Shown: positions 18,253 to 28,341 of the stretch, in pieces
Numbering within the stretch: position 1 is the stretch's first letter
Layout of the letters: each line of letters begins with the position of its first letter
Source of the DNA: Tranquillimonas alkanivorans
Lineage (GTDB): Bacteria > Pseudomonadota > Alphaproteobacteria > Rhodobacterales > Rhodobacteraceae
Length of the DNA stretch: 64,000 nt
Direction: 5' to 3'
NCBI RefSeq assembly: GCF_900115595.1
Contig: NZ_FOXA01000002.1
Coordinates: 287,547 to 351,546, forward strand
Made by a program: the position numbers and the translations under genes
The notes under the pieces: generated by a model
The model's input: only the letters and a program-made list of their open reading frames with translations
What the model was told of the DNA's origin: nothing
The model's database searches: none

Positions 18253-18816
18253 TTACTCGGTCCCGCGCGACACGGCGACGACGCCGGTGCGGGCCATCTC
18301 GACCAGGCCCAGAGGGCGCATCAGGTCGGCGAAGGCGTCGATCTTTTCCGACGTGCCGGTGACTTCGAAAACGAAGCTCGACAACGTCGAATCGACGGCA
18401 TTGGCGCGGAAGATGTCGGCCAGCCGCAGCGCCTCGACCCGCTTGTCGCCCACGCCCGACACCTTGAACAGCGCCAGTTCCCGCTCGACCGAGGGGCCCT
18501 CGACCGTCAGGTCGTGCACCTCGTGCACCGGCACGATGCGGCCGAGCTGCGCCTTGATCTGTTCGATCACCGCCGGGGTGCCGGTGGTGACGATGGTGAT
18601 GCGGCTGAGGTGCCCGGTGTGGTCCACCTCGGCCACCGTCAGGCTGTCGATGTTGTAGCCGCGCCCCGAGAACAGCCCGATCACGCGCGCCAGCACGCCG
18701 GCCTCGTTGTCCACGATCACGGCGAGCGTGTGCGTCTCCACGATTTCGGCGTTCGGGTCCCGAAGGTCATAGGCCGAGTGCCGGCTCGACCCTTTCTTGA
18801 TCTTGAGCGGAGGCAT
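18253..18816 (-). CDS. ilvN: Acetolactate synthase, small regulatory subunit
   Basis: 187 aa. The ACT domain lies at about 27-100 (THTLAVIVDNEAGVLARVIGLFSGRGYNIDSL, where valine binds for feedback inhibition), followed by the ALS small-subunit C-terminal domain (AQLGRIVPVHEVHDLT; VFEVTGTSEKIDAF). It follows ilvB by 62 bp and belongs to the same transcript, behind the attenuator at 20698-20799. AGAGGAACC precedes the ATG. Confidence 0.95.
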   Translation of the reverse strand: MPPLKIKKGSSRHSAYDLRDPNAEIVETHTLAVIVDNEAGVLARVIGLFSGRGYNIDSLTVAEVDHTGHLSRITIVTTGTPAVIEQIKAQLGRIVPVHEVHDLTVEGPSVERELALFKVSGVGDKRVEALRLADIFRANAVDSTLSSFVFEVTGTSEKIDAFADLMRPLGLVEMARTGVVAVSRGTE

Positions 18817-18878
18817 GGTTCCTCTTCTTCGTTATCTCGAGAATGTCGATGCGGGGGCAGGGTGCCCCCGCGCAAGTC

Positions 18879-20633
<1,755 letters not shown>

Positions 20634-20697
20634 CGTCTTCTCTCCGCATCTCGGCGCATCTTCGCGCCTGGACATCACTCGCGCGCCATCGCGCATG

Positions 20698-20725
20698 AAA
20701 AAGCCCCCGGTTTTCAGGCGGGGGC
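20698..20725 (-). terminator. ilvBN attenuator terminator
   Basis: On the minus strand: GCCCCCG, a 9-nt loop, CGGGGGC, then TTTTT. The 7-bp all-GC stem with a U-run sits between the leader peptide stop and the ilvB start, the standard place for an attenuator. Confidence 0.85.
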
Positions 20726-20751
20726 GCATGGTCGACCGTCAGGGTCCGCCG

Positions 20752-20799
20752 TTACCGGCCCATGCGCCATTCTCCTACGATTACCGGAAGGGTGTTCAT
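20752..20799 (-). CDS. ilvBN leader peptide (attenuator)
   Basis: 15 codons: MNTLPVIVGEWRMGR. Branched-chain codons Leu4, Val6, Ile7 and Val8 lie together, as expected for a peptide whose translation reports Leu/Val/Ile-tRNA charging. It has its own SD (AAGGAG, then CCAAAGGC before ATG). The stop lies 26 nt before the terminator stem. Part of its coding RNA (GGCGCATGG, 20760-20768) is perfectly complementary to CCATGCGCC at 20723-20731, which overlaps the terminator 5' arm: a candidate alternative pairing. Too short for routine gene finding. Confidence 0.82.
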   Translation of the reverse strand: MNTLPVIVGEWRMGR

Positions 20800-21031
20800 G
20801 CCTTTGGCTCCTTGTCGTGGGAAACACGTTTAGGCGCGGGCGCAGGGGGCGTCAACCGGAATGCGAGCCAAAAGTGTCGCATGGGCGCGCCTGCGCGTAA
20901 CAAAGTTTCAATATTTGGTCCGCTGGGGGTCACGCCGCCGTGCGTCACGCAAATTTGCGCGCCATCGCACAGGTGACGCGCAGGCGGCGGGCGGTTCTGC
21001 GCTTTGATGCGGAGCGCGGCGGTGGTAATCT

Positions 21032-21047
21032 TGAACCGTTCGGTTCA
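21032..21047. promoter_or_regulatory. Inverted repeat before a small membrane-protein gene
   Basis: TGAACC-GTTC-GGTTCA, perfect 6-bp arms, 25 bp before the ATG at 21073. The form resembles TetR-type operators. No tetR gene is visible nearby, so the regulator would act in trans. Confidence 0.4.
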
Positions 21048-21072
21048 GTTCCCGTCAGGAGGAGGCCGAGAC

Positions 21073-21222
21073 ATGGTGCGATCCCTCAAGCCCTACAGCC
21101 GCCTGCCGCTGGTCCGCGCGGCGCTGCTGGCGGCGCTGATCGCCGCCGGGTTCCTGGTGGCGGCGCACGGCACGCCGACCACCAGCCTGGTTCAGGCCGA
21201 GATGACCGCCACGGATTCGTAG
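21073..21222 (+). CDS. Small single-pass membrane or exported protein
   Basis: 49 aa. A basic N-terminus (MVRSLKPYSRLPLVR) leads into one hydrophobic helix (AALLAALIAAGFLVAAHG) and a short polar tail. AGGAGG lies at good spacing before the ATG. The last 31 bp overlap the 3' end of the convergent alpha-glucosidase gene. I do not recognise the family; the SD, the hydrophobic pattern and the inverted repeat upstream favour a real gene. Confidence 0.5.
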   Translation: MVRSLKPYSRLPLVRAALLAALIAAGFLVAAHGTPTTSLVQAEMTATDS

Positions 21223-22832
21223 GGCGACAGCGTCACGCGGCCCTCAATCGAGTCGCGCCGGTACCCGGTGCCGATCAGGCCCTCGCCCGAGACGGCCAGG
21301 CCGTCGGGCACGTCAACCTCAACCTCGTCGCCGGTGAAGTTGGCGAGTACGGCCAGCTTCTTGCCCTCGGCCTCCCGCGTGTAGGCGAAGACGCGGGGGT
21401 CGTCGCTCAGGTGCGGCACGTAGCGGCCGTGAACGATGACCGTGTGATCCTTCCTGAGCTGAATGAGCTGGCGGTAGTGGTTGAGCACGCTGTCGCGGCG
21501 GGCGCGGTCCGTCTCGACGTTGATCTCTTCGTGGTTCGGGTTCACCTCGATCCACGGCTCGCCGGTGGTGAAGCCCGCCTGCGGCCCCGGCGTCCACTGC
21601 ATCGGCGTGCGCCCGTTGTCGCGACCGTTGGCGTTCGCGCCGGCGATGAACTCTTCCGAGGACATGCCCGCCGCCGTCTGCTCGGCATAGAAGTTGAGAG
21701 TCTCGAGGTCGCGGAACTGGTCGATGCGGGTGAACTTCGCGTTGGTCATCCCGATTTCCTCGCCCTGATAGACGAAGGGCGTCCCTTTCATCAGGTGCAT
21801 GACCGTGGCGAGCATCTTGGCAGACTGGACGCGGTATTTCCCGTCGTCGCCATAGCGCGAGACCTGCCGGGGCAGGTCGTGGTTCGACAGGAAGATCGAG
21901 TTCCAGCCGTCGTTGGCCAGCGCCTCCTGCCAGCGCGCGAAGACGGACTTGAAGCCCGGCAGGTCGAATGGCTTGGGCCGCCACTTGCCCAGCGTGTCGT
22001 CCCAGCCCTGCACGATGTGTTCGAACTGGAACACCATGTCGAGCTCGTTGCGGTCCCGCCCGGAGTAGTTGAGCGCGGTCTCGGTCGTCACGTTCCACGA
22101 CTCGCCGATGGTGACGATGTCGCGGCCCGCCAGAACCTCGCGGTGCATCTCCTGCAGATAGGTGTGCAGGTGGGGGCCTTCCTCGATCTCACCGGTGGCG
22201 AGGTCCTTGCCGATCAGGTCGATCACGTCCATCCGGAAGCCCTTGATGCCGCGGTCGAACCACCAGCGCATCATGTCGTAGATTTCCTGCCTGAGCTTTG
22301 GATTGGCCCAGTTCAGATCGGGCTGCGCGGGCGAGAACAGGTGGAAATAGTAGCGTCCGCACTCGGGCACGAGCGTCCAGGCGGGGCCGCCGAAATAGGC
22401 GTGGCGATGGTCGGGCGGGCCGCCGTCCTCGGCCGGGTCCGCCCAGATGTAGAAGTCGTGCTCGGGCGCGTGGCGGGACTGCTTGGCGGCCTCGAACCAG
22501 GCGTGCCTGTCCGAGGAGTGGTTGACGACGAGGTCCATGACGATGCCGATGTCGCGCTCCTCGGCCTCGGCCAGCAGCCGATCGAAGTCATCGAGCGTGC
22601 CGAACTCGGGCGCGATGTCGCGGTAGTCCGAGATGTCGTAGCCGTTGTCGACCATGGGCGAGCGATAGACGGGCGACAGCCAGATGAAGCCGATGCCCAG
22701 ATCCTCGAGATGGTCGAGCTTCGAGATGATGCCGGGGATGTCCCCGATCCCGTCGCCGTTCGAGTCGCAGAAGCTGCGGGGATAGATCTGGTAGCCGACC
22801 TTGTCGGTCCACCACTTGTTCGGCATGTGCAT
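21192..22832 (-). CDS. GH13 alpha-glucosidase (oligo-1,6-glucosidase type)
   Basis: 546 aa, cytoplasmic by lack of a signal. The GH13 barrel is plain: VGYQIYPRSFCDSNGDGIGD at the N-terminus, DLVVNHSSD (region I), GFRMDVIDLIGKDL with the nucleophile Asp (region II), IGESW with the acid/base Glu (region III), and FLSNHDLPR (region IV). Hydrolyses terminal alpha-glucosidic bonds of small oligosaccharides; alpha-1,4 and alpha-1,6 preference cannot be read safely. GGAG precedes ATG 22832. No sugar transporter lies next to it. Confidence 0.92.
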   Translation of the reverse strand: MHMPNKWWTDKVGYQIYPRSFCDSNGDGIGDIPGIISKLDHLEDLGIGFIWLSPVYRSPMVDNGYDISDYRDIAPEFGTLDDFDRLLAEAEERDIGIVMDLVVNHSSDRHAWFEAAKQSRHAPEHDFYIWADPAEDGGPPDHRHAYFGGPAWTLVPECGRYYFHLFSPAQPDLNWANPKLRQEIYDMMRWWFDRGIKGFRMDVIDLIGKDLATGEIEEGPHLHTYLQEMHREVLAGRDIVTIGESWNVTTETALNYSGRDRNELDMVFQFEHIVQGWDDTLGKWRPKPFDLPGFKSVFARWQEALANDGWNSIFLSNHDLPRQVSRYGDDGKYRVQSAKMLATVMHLMKGTPFVYQGEEIGMTNAKFTRIDQFRDLETLNFYAEQTAAGMSSEEFIAGANANGRDNGRTPMQWTPGPQAGFTTGEPWIEVNPNHEEINVETDRARRDSVLNHYRQLIQLRKDHTVIVHGRYVPHLSDDPRVFAYTREAEGKKLAVLANFTGDEVEVDVPDGLAVSGEGLIGTGYRRDSIEGRVTLSPYESVAVISA

Positions 22833-22891
22833 GTGGCGTCTCCGCGTGTCTCAGATTGGCGATGCGTCGTGCGCTAAACGACGCGAGCCCC

Positions 22892-23824
22892 TCACAAGGT
22901 CCGGGTGGCGAAGATGTAGATGGCGTAAATGGCCAGCATCGCGATCCCGGACAGCCGCCCGATGCGCCCGGCAAAGACGACCAGCGCGACCAGCGCCAGC
23001 GTGATCGCGATGAGCACGGGCGCGTCCACCGACAGGAAACGCGCGTCCACCGGGATCGGCGCGATGATCGCGGTGACGCCCAGGATGCCGAGGATGTTGA
23101 AGATGTTCGAGCCGACGACGTTGCCGATGGCGATGTCGCGCTGGCCCCGGATCGCGGCCATGAGCGACGTCGCGAGTTCGGGCAGCGACGTGCCGACGGC
23201 GACGATGGTCAGGCCGATCAGCGCCTCGGACACGCCGAGCCCGCGCGCGATCTCGACCGCCGCGTCCACCAGGAGCCGCGCGCCCACCAGCACGGCGACA
23301 AGGCCGAGCAGCGCGAAGCCGACGGATTTCCAGACCGGCGCGTGCGGCAGCTCGGTCTCCGCGGCCACGGGACCGGGGGCGCGCAGGCAGAGCCAGAGGT
23401 AGACGGCCAGCGCGCCCACCAGCACCAGCCCCTCGATCAACCCGACCGAGCCGCTGAGGAAGATCAACGGCAGGGCGAGCGCGGCCAGAGTCATCACTAT
23501 GAGGTCACGCCGGAGCTCGCCATGGTCGGGGGTGAGGGGGGCGACGACGGCGCTGAGGCCCAGGATCAGCAGGATGTTGGCAAGGTTCGAGCCCACGACG
23601 TTGCCGATGGCCACACCCGACAGTCCCTCGAGCGCGGCCTGCACCGACACCAGCAGTTCGGGCGTCGAGGTGCCGAAGCCCACGACCGTCAGGCCGATCA
23701 CCAGCGGCGAGATGCCCACGCGGCCCGCGATGCCCGCCGCGCCGCGCACCAGCCAGTCACCGCCGAAGAAAAGCCCGGCGAAGCCGAGCACGAGAAACAG
23801 GATCGTCATGTATGTCCCCAACAT
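22892..23824 (-). CDS. Calcium/sodium antiporter, CaCA (YrbG-like) family
   Basis: About 310 aa with some ten membrane helices and two inverted halves. The two alpha-repeats are intact: VVGFGTSTPELLVSVQAALE + GNVVGSNLANILLILG near the N-terminus and VAVGTSLPELATSLMAAIRG + GNVVGSNIFNILGILG in the second half; these carry the ion-binding Glu/Asn residues. Start chosen at ATG 23824; ATG 23809 (MTILFLV) is also possible and closer to related proteins. Exchanges Na+ for Ca2+ or another divalent cation across the inner membrane. Confidence 0.9.
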   Translation of the reverse strand: MLGTYMTILFLVLGFAGLFFGGDWLVRGAAGIAGRVGISPLVIGLTVVGFGTSTPELLVSVQAALEGLSGVAIGNVVGSNLANILLILGLSAVVAPLTPDHGELRRDLIVMTLAALALPLIFLSGSVGLIEGLVLVGALAVYLWLCLRAPGPVAAETELPHAPVWKSVGFALLGLVAVLVGARLLVDAAVEIARGLGVSEALIGLTIVAVGTSLPELATSLMAAIRGQRDIAIGNVVGSNIFNILGILGVTAIIAPIPVDARFLSVDAPVLIAITLALVALVVFAGRIGRLSGIAMLAIYAIYIFATRTL

Positions 23825-23905
23825 GAGCCGTTCGCGCACAGTTGAATACGCGCGGGGCCTGCGACAAGATCCCGCCGCTCGCCCCATGCGAATATTCCCT
23901 CAGCG

Positions 23906-24553
23906 TCAGAGTCCGCGGCCGGTTCCCTGAAGCACCCCGTGCTCGAGGGCATAGCGGGTCAGTCCGGCGGTCGAGGAGATGCCGAGCTTGCGCTTGATGT
24001 TCTTCCGGTGCGTCTCGACCGTGCGGACCGAGATGTCGAGCGCGGCGGCCACGTCCTTGTTCGACCGGCCCTGAGCCAGCTCCAGCAGGATCGTCTGCTC
24101 GCGCGACGTCAGCGGCTCGCGCCCGTCGGCGATGCGCGGCTTGAGCGATCGCTTCGCGCCGGTGCACAGGTATTCCTGCCCCTGCATCACCGCGTCGATG
24201 GCGGTCTTGATCTCGTCCGTCGGCACGTCCTTGAGCACATAGCCGCGCGCCCCGTGGCTGAGTGCGGTCGAGATGTATTCTGGGCTGTCGTGCATCGACA
24301 GGATCAGGATGCGTGTCGCAGGCCGGCGTTCAAGGATGATCTCGGTCGCCGACAGGCCGCCGAGGCCAGGCATGTTAAGGTCCAGCAGCATCACGTCCGG
24401 CGCCAGCTCGGTCACCCGGTCCACGGCGTCCTGCCCGCACGACACGACGCCCACGACCTCGATGTCGTCGTAGGTTTCGAGGATCGACTGGATGCCCTCG
24501 GCGACCATGGGATGGTCGTCGACGACCGCAACTCGGGTGGGGCGTGCTGTCAT
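23906..24553 (-). CDS. NarL/FixJ-type response regulator
   Basis: 215 aa. The receiver domain (about 7-125) has the acidic pair VVDDHP, the phosphoacceptor Asp in DVMLLDLNMPGLGG, and GYVLKDVPTDE with the conserved Lys. The LuxR-type HTH (about 145-208) has LTSREQTILLELAQGRSNKD and VRTVETHRKNIKRKLG. It follows the sensor kinase gene by 73 bp on the same strand and is divergent from the TRAP operon, its likely target. GTGLQGTGRGL ends the protein. Confidence 0.92.
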   Translation of the reverse strand: MTARPTRVAVVDDHPMVAEGIQSILETYDDIEVVGVVSCGQDAVDRVTELAPDVMLLDLNMPGLGGLSATEIILERRPATRILILSMHDSPEYISTALSHGARGYVLKDVPTDEIKTAIDAVMQGQEYLCTGAKRSLKPRIADGREPLTSREQTILLELAQGRSNKDVAAALDISVRTVETHRKNIKRKLGISSTAGLTRYALEHGVLQGTGRGL

Positions 24554-24626
24554 GGTCCGGGCGCTGCTGTCTTCGCGGGAGGTCCCGGTCTACCGCAGAC
24601 GGCGCCGGGGGACCAGACGGCGGGCG

Positions 24627-26054
24627 TCATGCCGAGCGCTCCTGCCGCTTCTCGGGCTGGAGCATGTGGGTCAGCGGCACCTCGGCCTCGATCACCGTAC
24701 CCGAGCGCGACGACAGTACACGCAAGGTCCCGCCCAGCTGCTCGACCCGTTCCTGCATGTTGCGCAGGCCGAGCCCGCCACGCCCCTCTTTCTCGGGCAG
24801 GGGCCAGGTCATGCCCCTGCCGTCATCGGCTACGCGCAGAAGCGCGCCGCGGCGGTGCCCCTTGATGGTGACCGAGACGTGGTTGGCCTCGGCATGGCGC
24901 TCGACGTTGGTAAGTGCCTCCTGCGCGATGCGGTAAAGCGCGATGCGGGCTTCCTCGTCCAAGCGGTTGCGGAAGACGACCGTCTCGACGTCCACGTCGA
25001 TGCCGGTGCGCTGGCCGAAATCATCGGTCAGCGCCTGCAGGGCCGGGCCGAGCCCGAGGTCGTCCAGCACGCCGGGGCGCAGGTCGCGGCTGATGCGCCG
25101 GACCTCTTGTATGGCGGTGTTCAGGCTGGCGATGCTCTTGTCCAGGCTTTCGCCCGACTTCTCGTGCCCCAGCGCCAGCCGCCGCCGGGCCAGCTCCAGC
25201 GCGTACCGTGCGCCCACGAGGATCTGCGAGATGGAATCGTGCAGTTCGCGCGCGACACGGCCACGCTCTTCCTCCTGGGTGTCGAAGATCCGCTGCGTCA
25301 GCTCCTTCAGCTTGGCGTCTGCCACGCTGCGTTCGCGCAGGTTCAGCAGCAGGCCGGACAGGAACACCAGCAACAGTGCCGCCAACGTGATCCCCCCGAT
25401 GTAATGGAACACCCGCTGGATACGCGCCTCGACCTCGGCGCGCGCGGCGGCGACGGTGTCGAGCACGTCGTCGATGAAGATGCCGGTCCCCACCGCCCAC
25501 CGCCAGTCCTGAAGCCCCACGACGTACGAGATCATCGCCGCCTCCTCGCCGGTCGAGGGCTTCCACCAAAGATGCTGGTGATAGCCGCCGCCCGAGCGGG
25601 CAAGCTCGATGAAGCGGTCGGTGATGGGCGTGCCCTCGCTGTCGGTCAGCCCCGCCCAGTTGCGGTTGATCAGGTGGGTCTGGCGCGGCGCGACGAGATT
25701 CGTGCCGTCGTAGTCGAAGACGAAGAAATACCCGTCTTGCCCGAAGATCATGGCGGCGAGGATCTGCATGACCCGCGTCTTCGCCGCCGCGTCGTCCGGG
25801 GGTGCGTTGCCGTAGATCGAGGCATAGGCCGTGCGCGCGATCGAAATGTAGTTCTTCAGCTCGTCCTTCTTCGCCTCGATCAGCTGACGTTCGAGCGCCG
25901 CGATCTCGCGCTCGGCCAGCGCGCGGGACTGCTGGGCGACCAGCAGCGATATCGCCCCCACCGCAAGCACGAGCGGCACCGCGGCCATCAGCGCGAAGCG
26001 CAGCCGATAGCCCCGTCCCGTGCGAAGCATCCGCAGAAGTGTCGATGGGATCAT
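24627..26054 (-). CDS. Sensor histidine kinase with extracytoplasmic Cache domain
   Basis: 475 aa from ATG 26054. First membrane helix at about 20-40 (LRFALMAAVPLVLAVGAISL), a single-Cache (sCache_2) domain at about 45-205 (FGQDGYFFVFDYDGTNLVAP; WWKPSTGEEAAMISYV; WRWAVGTGIFIDDV), a second helix (IGGITLAALLLVFLSGLLL), then a HisKA_3 dimerisation domain with the phospho-His in ERGRVARELHDSISQILVG, and an HATPase with VADDGRGM and GGLGLRNMQERV. Cache_2 sensors of this kind often bind small carboxylates, which fits the divergent TRAP operon. Pairs with the adjacent response regulator. Confidence 0.92.
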   Translation of the reverse strand: MIPSTLLRMLRTGRGYRLRFALMAAVPLVLAVGAISLLVAQQSRALAEREIAALERQLIEAKKDELKNYISIARTAYASIYGNAPPDDAAAKTRVMQILAAMIFGQDGYFFVFDYDGTNLVAPRQTHLINRNWAGLTDSEGTPITDRFIELARSGGGYHQHLWWKPSTGEEAAMISYVVGLQDWRWAVGTGIFIDDVLDTVAAARAEVEARIQRVFHYIGGITLAALLLVFLSGLLLNLRERSVADAKLKELTQRIFDTQEEERGRVARELHDSISQILVGARYALELARRRLALGHEKSGESLDKSIASLNTAIQEVRRISRDLRPGVLDDLGLGPALQALTDDFGQRTGIDVDVETVVFRNRLDEEARIALYRIAQEALTNVERHAEANHVSVTIKGHRRGALLRVADDGRGMTWPLPEKEGRGGLGLRNMQERVEQLGGTLRVLSSRSGTVIEAEVPLTHMLQPEKRQERSA

Positions 26055-26186
26055 GCGTGCCGGTCCTGCCCGTGCCAACCATTGCCCGAAGCCGCGGCCG
26101 GGGCAAGGGAAGGCGCAGGGTGCCGAAGCTGCCGCAAGGACATGAGCAACAGCGCCCGTTATACGCAGTATCCGGTATTTATTCCC

Positions 26187-26208
26187 GCACATCGCGTCGC
26201 TAATGTGC
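26187..26208. promoter_or_regulatory. Inverted repeat between kinase and TRAP operon
   Basis: GCACAT, 10-nt spacer, ATGTGC, in the 209-bp divergent region and 56 bp before the binding-protein start. A natural candidate for the response regulator encoded alongside, though no consensus for it is known to me. Confidence 0.4.
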
Positions 26209-26223
26209 GCCCACTGATGACGG

Positions 26224-26245
26224 AACGCCCGAAGAGGCGGGCGTT
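26224..26245 (+). promoter_or_regulatory. 5' leader hairpin of the TRAP binding-protein gene
   Basis: AACGCCCG-AAGAGG-CGGGCGTT, an 8-bp stem immediately before the SD GGGAGG (26252-26257). No T-run, so a role in mRNA stability or translation is more likely than termination. Confidence 0.4.
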
Positions 26246-26263
26246 ATGCATGGGAGGATATGT

Positions 26264-27349
<1,086 letters not shown>

Positions 27350-27363
27350 TCCGCTGAACACCA

Positions 27364-27413
27364 GGCGCCGCGAAAGGCGCCCACGGCCGGGGCCGGCTTT
27401 GCCGGCTCCGGCC
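27364..27413 (+). promoter_or_regulatory. Paired intercistronic hairpins between TRAP binding protein and small permease
   Basis: GGCGCC-GCGAAA-GGCGCC (27364-27381), then a 13-bp stem with one G-T pair, GGCCGGGGCCGGC-TTT-GCCGGCTCCGGCC (27385-27413). No T-run. Such hairpins can partly stop transcription or protect the 5' segment from 3' exonucleases, giving more binding protein than permease; that role is inferred. Confidence 0.6.
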
Positions 27414-27435
27414 TCACGACACTCTGGGGGCGTGC

Positions 27436-28326
27436 ATGCTTGACTTCATCCTCTGGTTCTTCGCCAACATCGCCATGTCCTTCTGGAACGTGATCTATGC
27501 AGTCACGCATCCGGGCCTGTGGCTGGACTGGTCGAACGGCGAGGCGCTGATGCGCTTCATCTATCACGGTGCCTCGGCCGAGATGTTCTTCGTCGTGCTC
27601 ACGACGTTCCTGATCGTGACCGGCATCGGCATCTGGAAGAACGCTTTCATGTGGGGCTGCGTGCGCGTGCTCGAAGGGTTCGCCAACGGCGTGGGTCGCT
27701 TCTTCGCCTGGGCCGGCCTGATCATGGTGCTGCAGCAGATCGTGATCGTGTTCATGCAGCGCGTCTTCGCGGCGTCGCAGATCTCGCTCGGGTTCGGGTC
27801 GTCGCTCAGCCTCGACGTGTCGTGGTGGTCCGAGGAACTCAAGCTCTACAACGCGATGGTCGTGGCGCTGTGCTGCACCTACACCTTCGTGCAGCGCGGC
27901 CACGTGCGCGTCGATCTCGTGTATTCGGCAGTGAGCTTCCGCACCAAGCGCGTGATCGACATGGCCGGCTCGCTTCTGTTCATGATGCCGGCGGCAATCC
28001 TGATCTGGCTTTACGCCTGGTACTTCATGTGGCGCCACCTGATCACGCCGAAGGTATCCGCTAGCGACTCGCTGGAACTTCTGATGCGCAAGGCGTCGAT
28101 CATCCGCTGGAACGTGGAAACGGTGGGCTTTTCGCCCAATGGCTTCAACGGCTACTTCCTGTTCAAGGTGCTGATGGTCGCCTTCACCGCCATGGTCTTC
28201 CTCCAGGCCGTCGCCTTCTTCTACCGCTCGTATCTCGAGTGGAAGGAAGGCCCGGAGAGCGAAGGCAAATACCTCGACCGCGATACCCTAGGCGCGGGCG
28301 AGGAAGCCTACGAAGGCACACACTAA
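27436..28326 (+). CDS. TRAP transporter small permease (DctQ family, large form)
   Basis: 296 aa, well above the usual 160-220 aa of DctQ. Several hydrophobic helices (FILWFFANIAMSFWNVIYAV; MFFVVLTTFLIVTGIGIW; MVVALCCTYTFVQRGHVRVD, the last the core DctQ motif with HVRVD; LLFMMPAAILIWLYAWYFMW). An extra loop of about 50 residues (ITPKVSASDSLELLMRKASI and on) lies before the last helix (LMVAFTAMVFLQAVAFFY). Starts 86 bp after dctP and ends 15 bp before dctM. Confidence 0.88.
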   Translation: MLDFILWFFANIAMSFWNVIYAVTHPGLWLDWSNGEALMRFIYHGASAEMFFVVLTTFLIVTGIGIWKNAFMWGCVRVLEGFANGVGRFFAWAGLIMVLQQIVIVFMQRVFAASQISLGFGSSLSLDVSWWSEELKLYNAMVVALCCTYTFVQRGHVRVDLVYSAVSFRTKRVIDMAGSLLFMMPAAILIWLYAWYFMWRHLITPKVSASDSLELLMRKASIIRWNVETVGFSPNGFNGYFLFKVLMVAFTAMVFLQAVAFFYRSYLEWKEGPESEGKYLDRDTLGAGEEAYEGTH

Positions 28327-28341
28327 AGGGGCAGGGGACAT

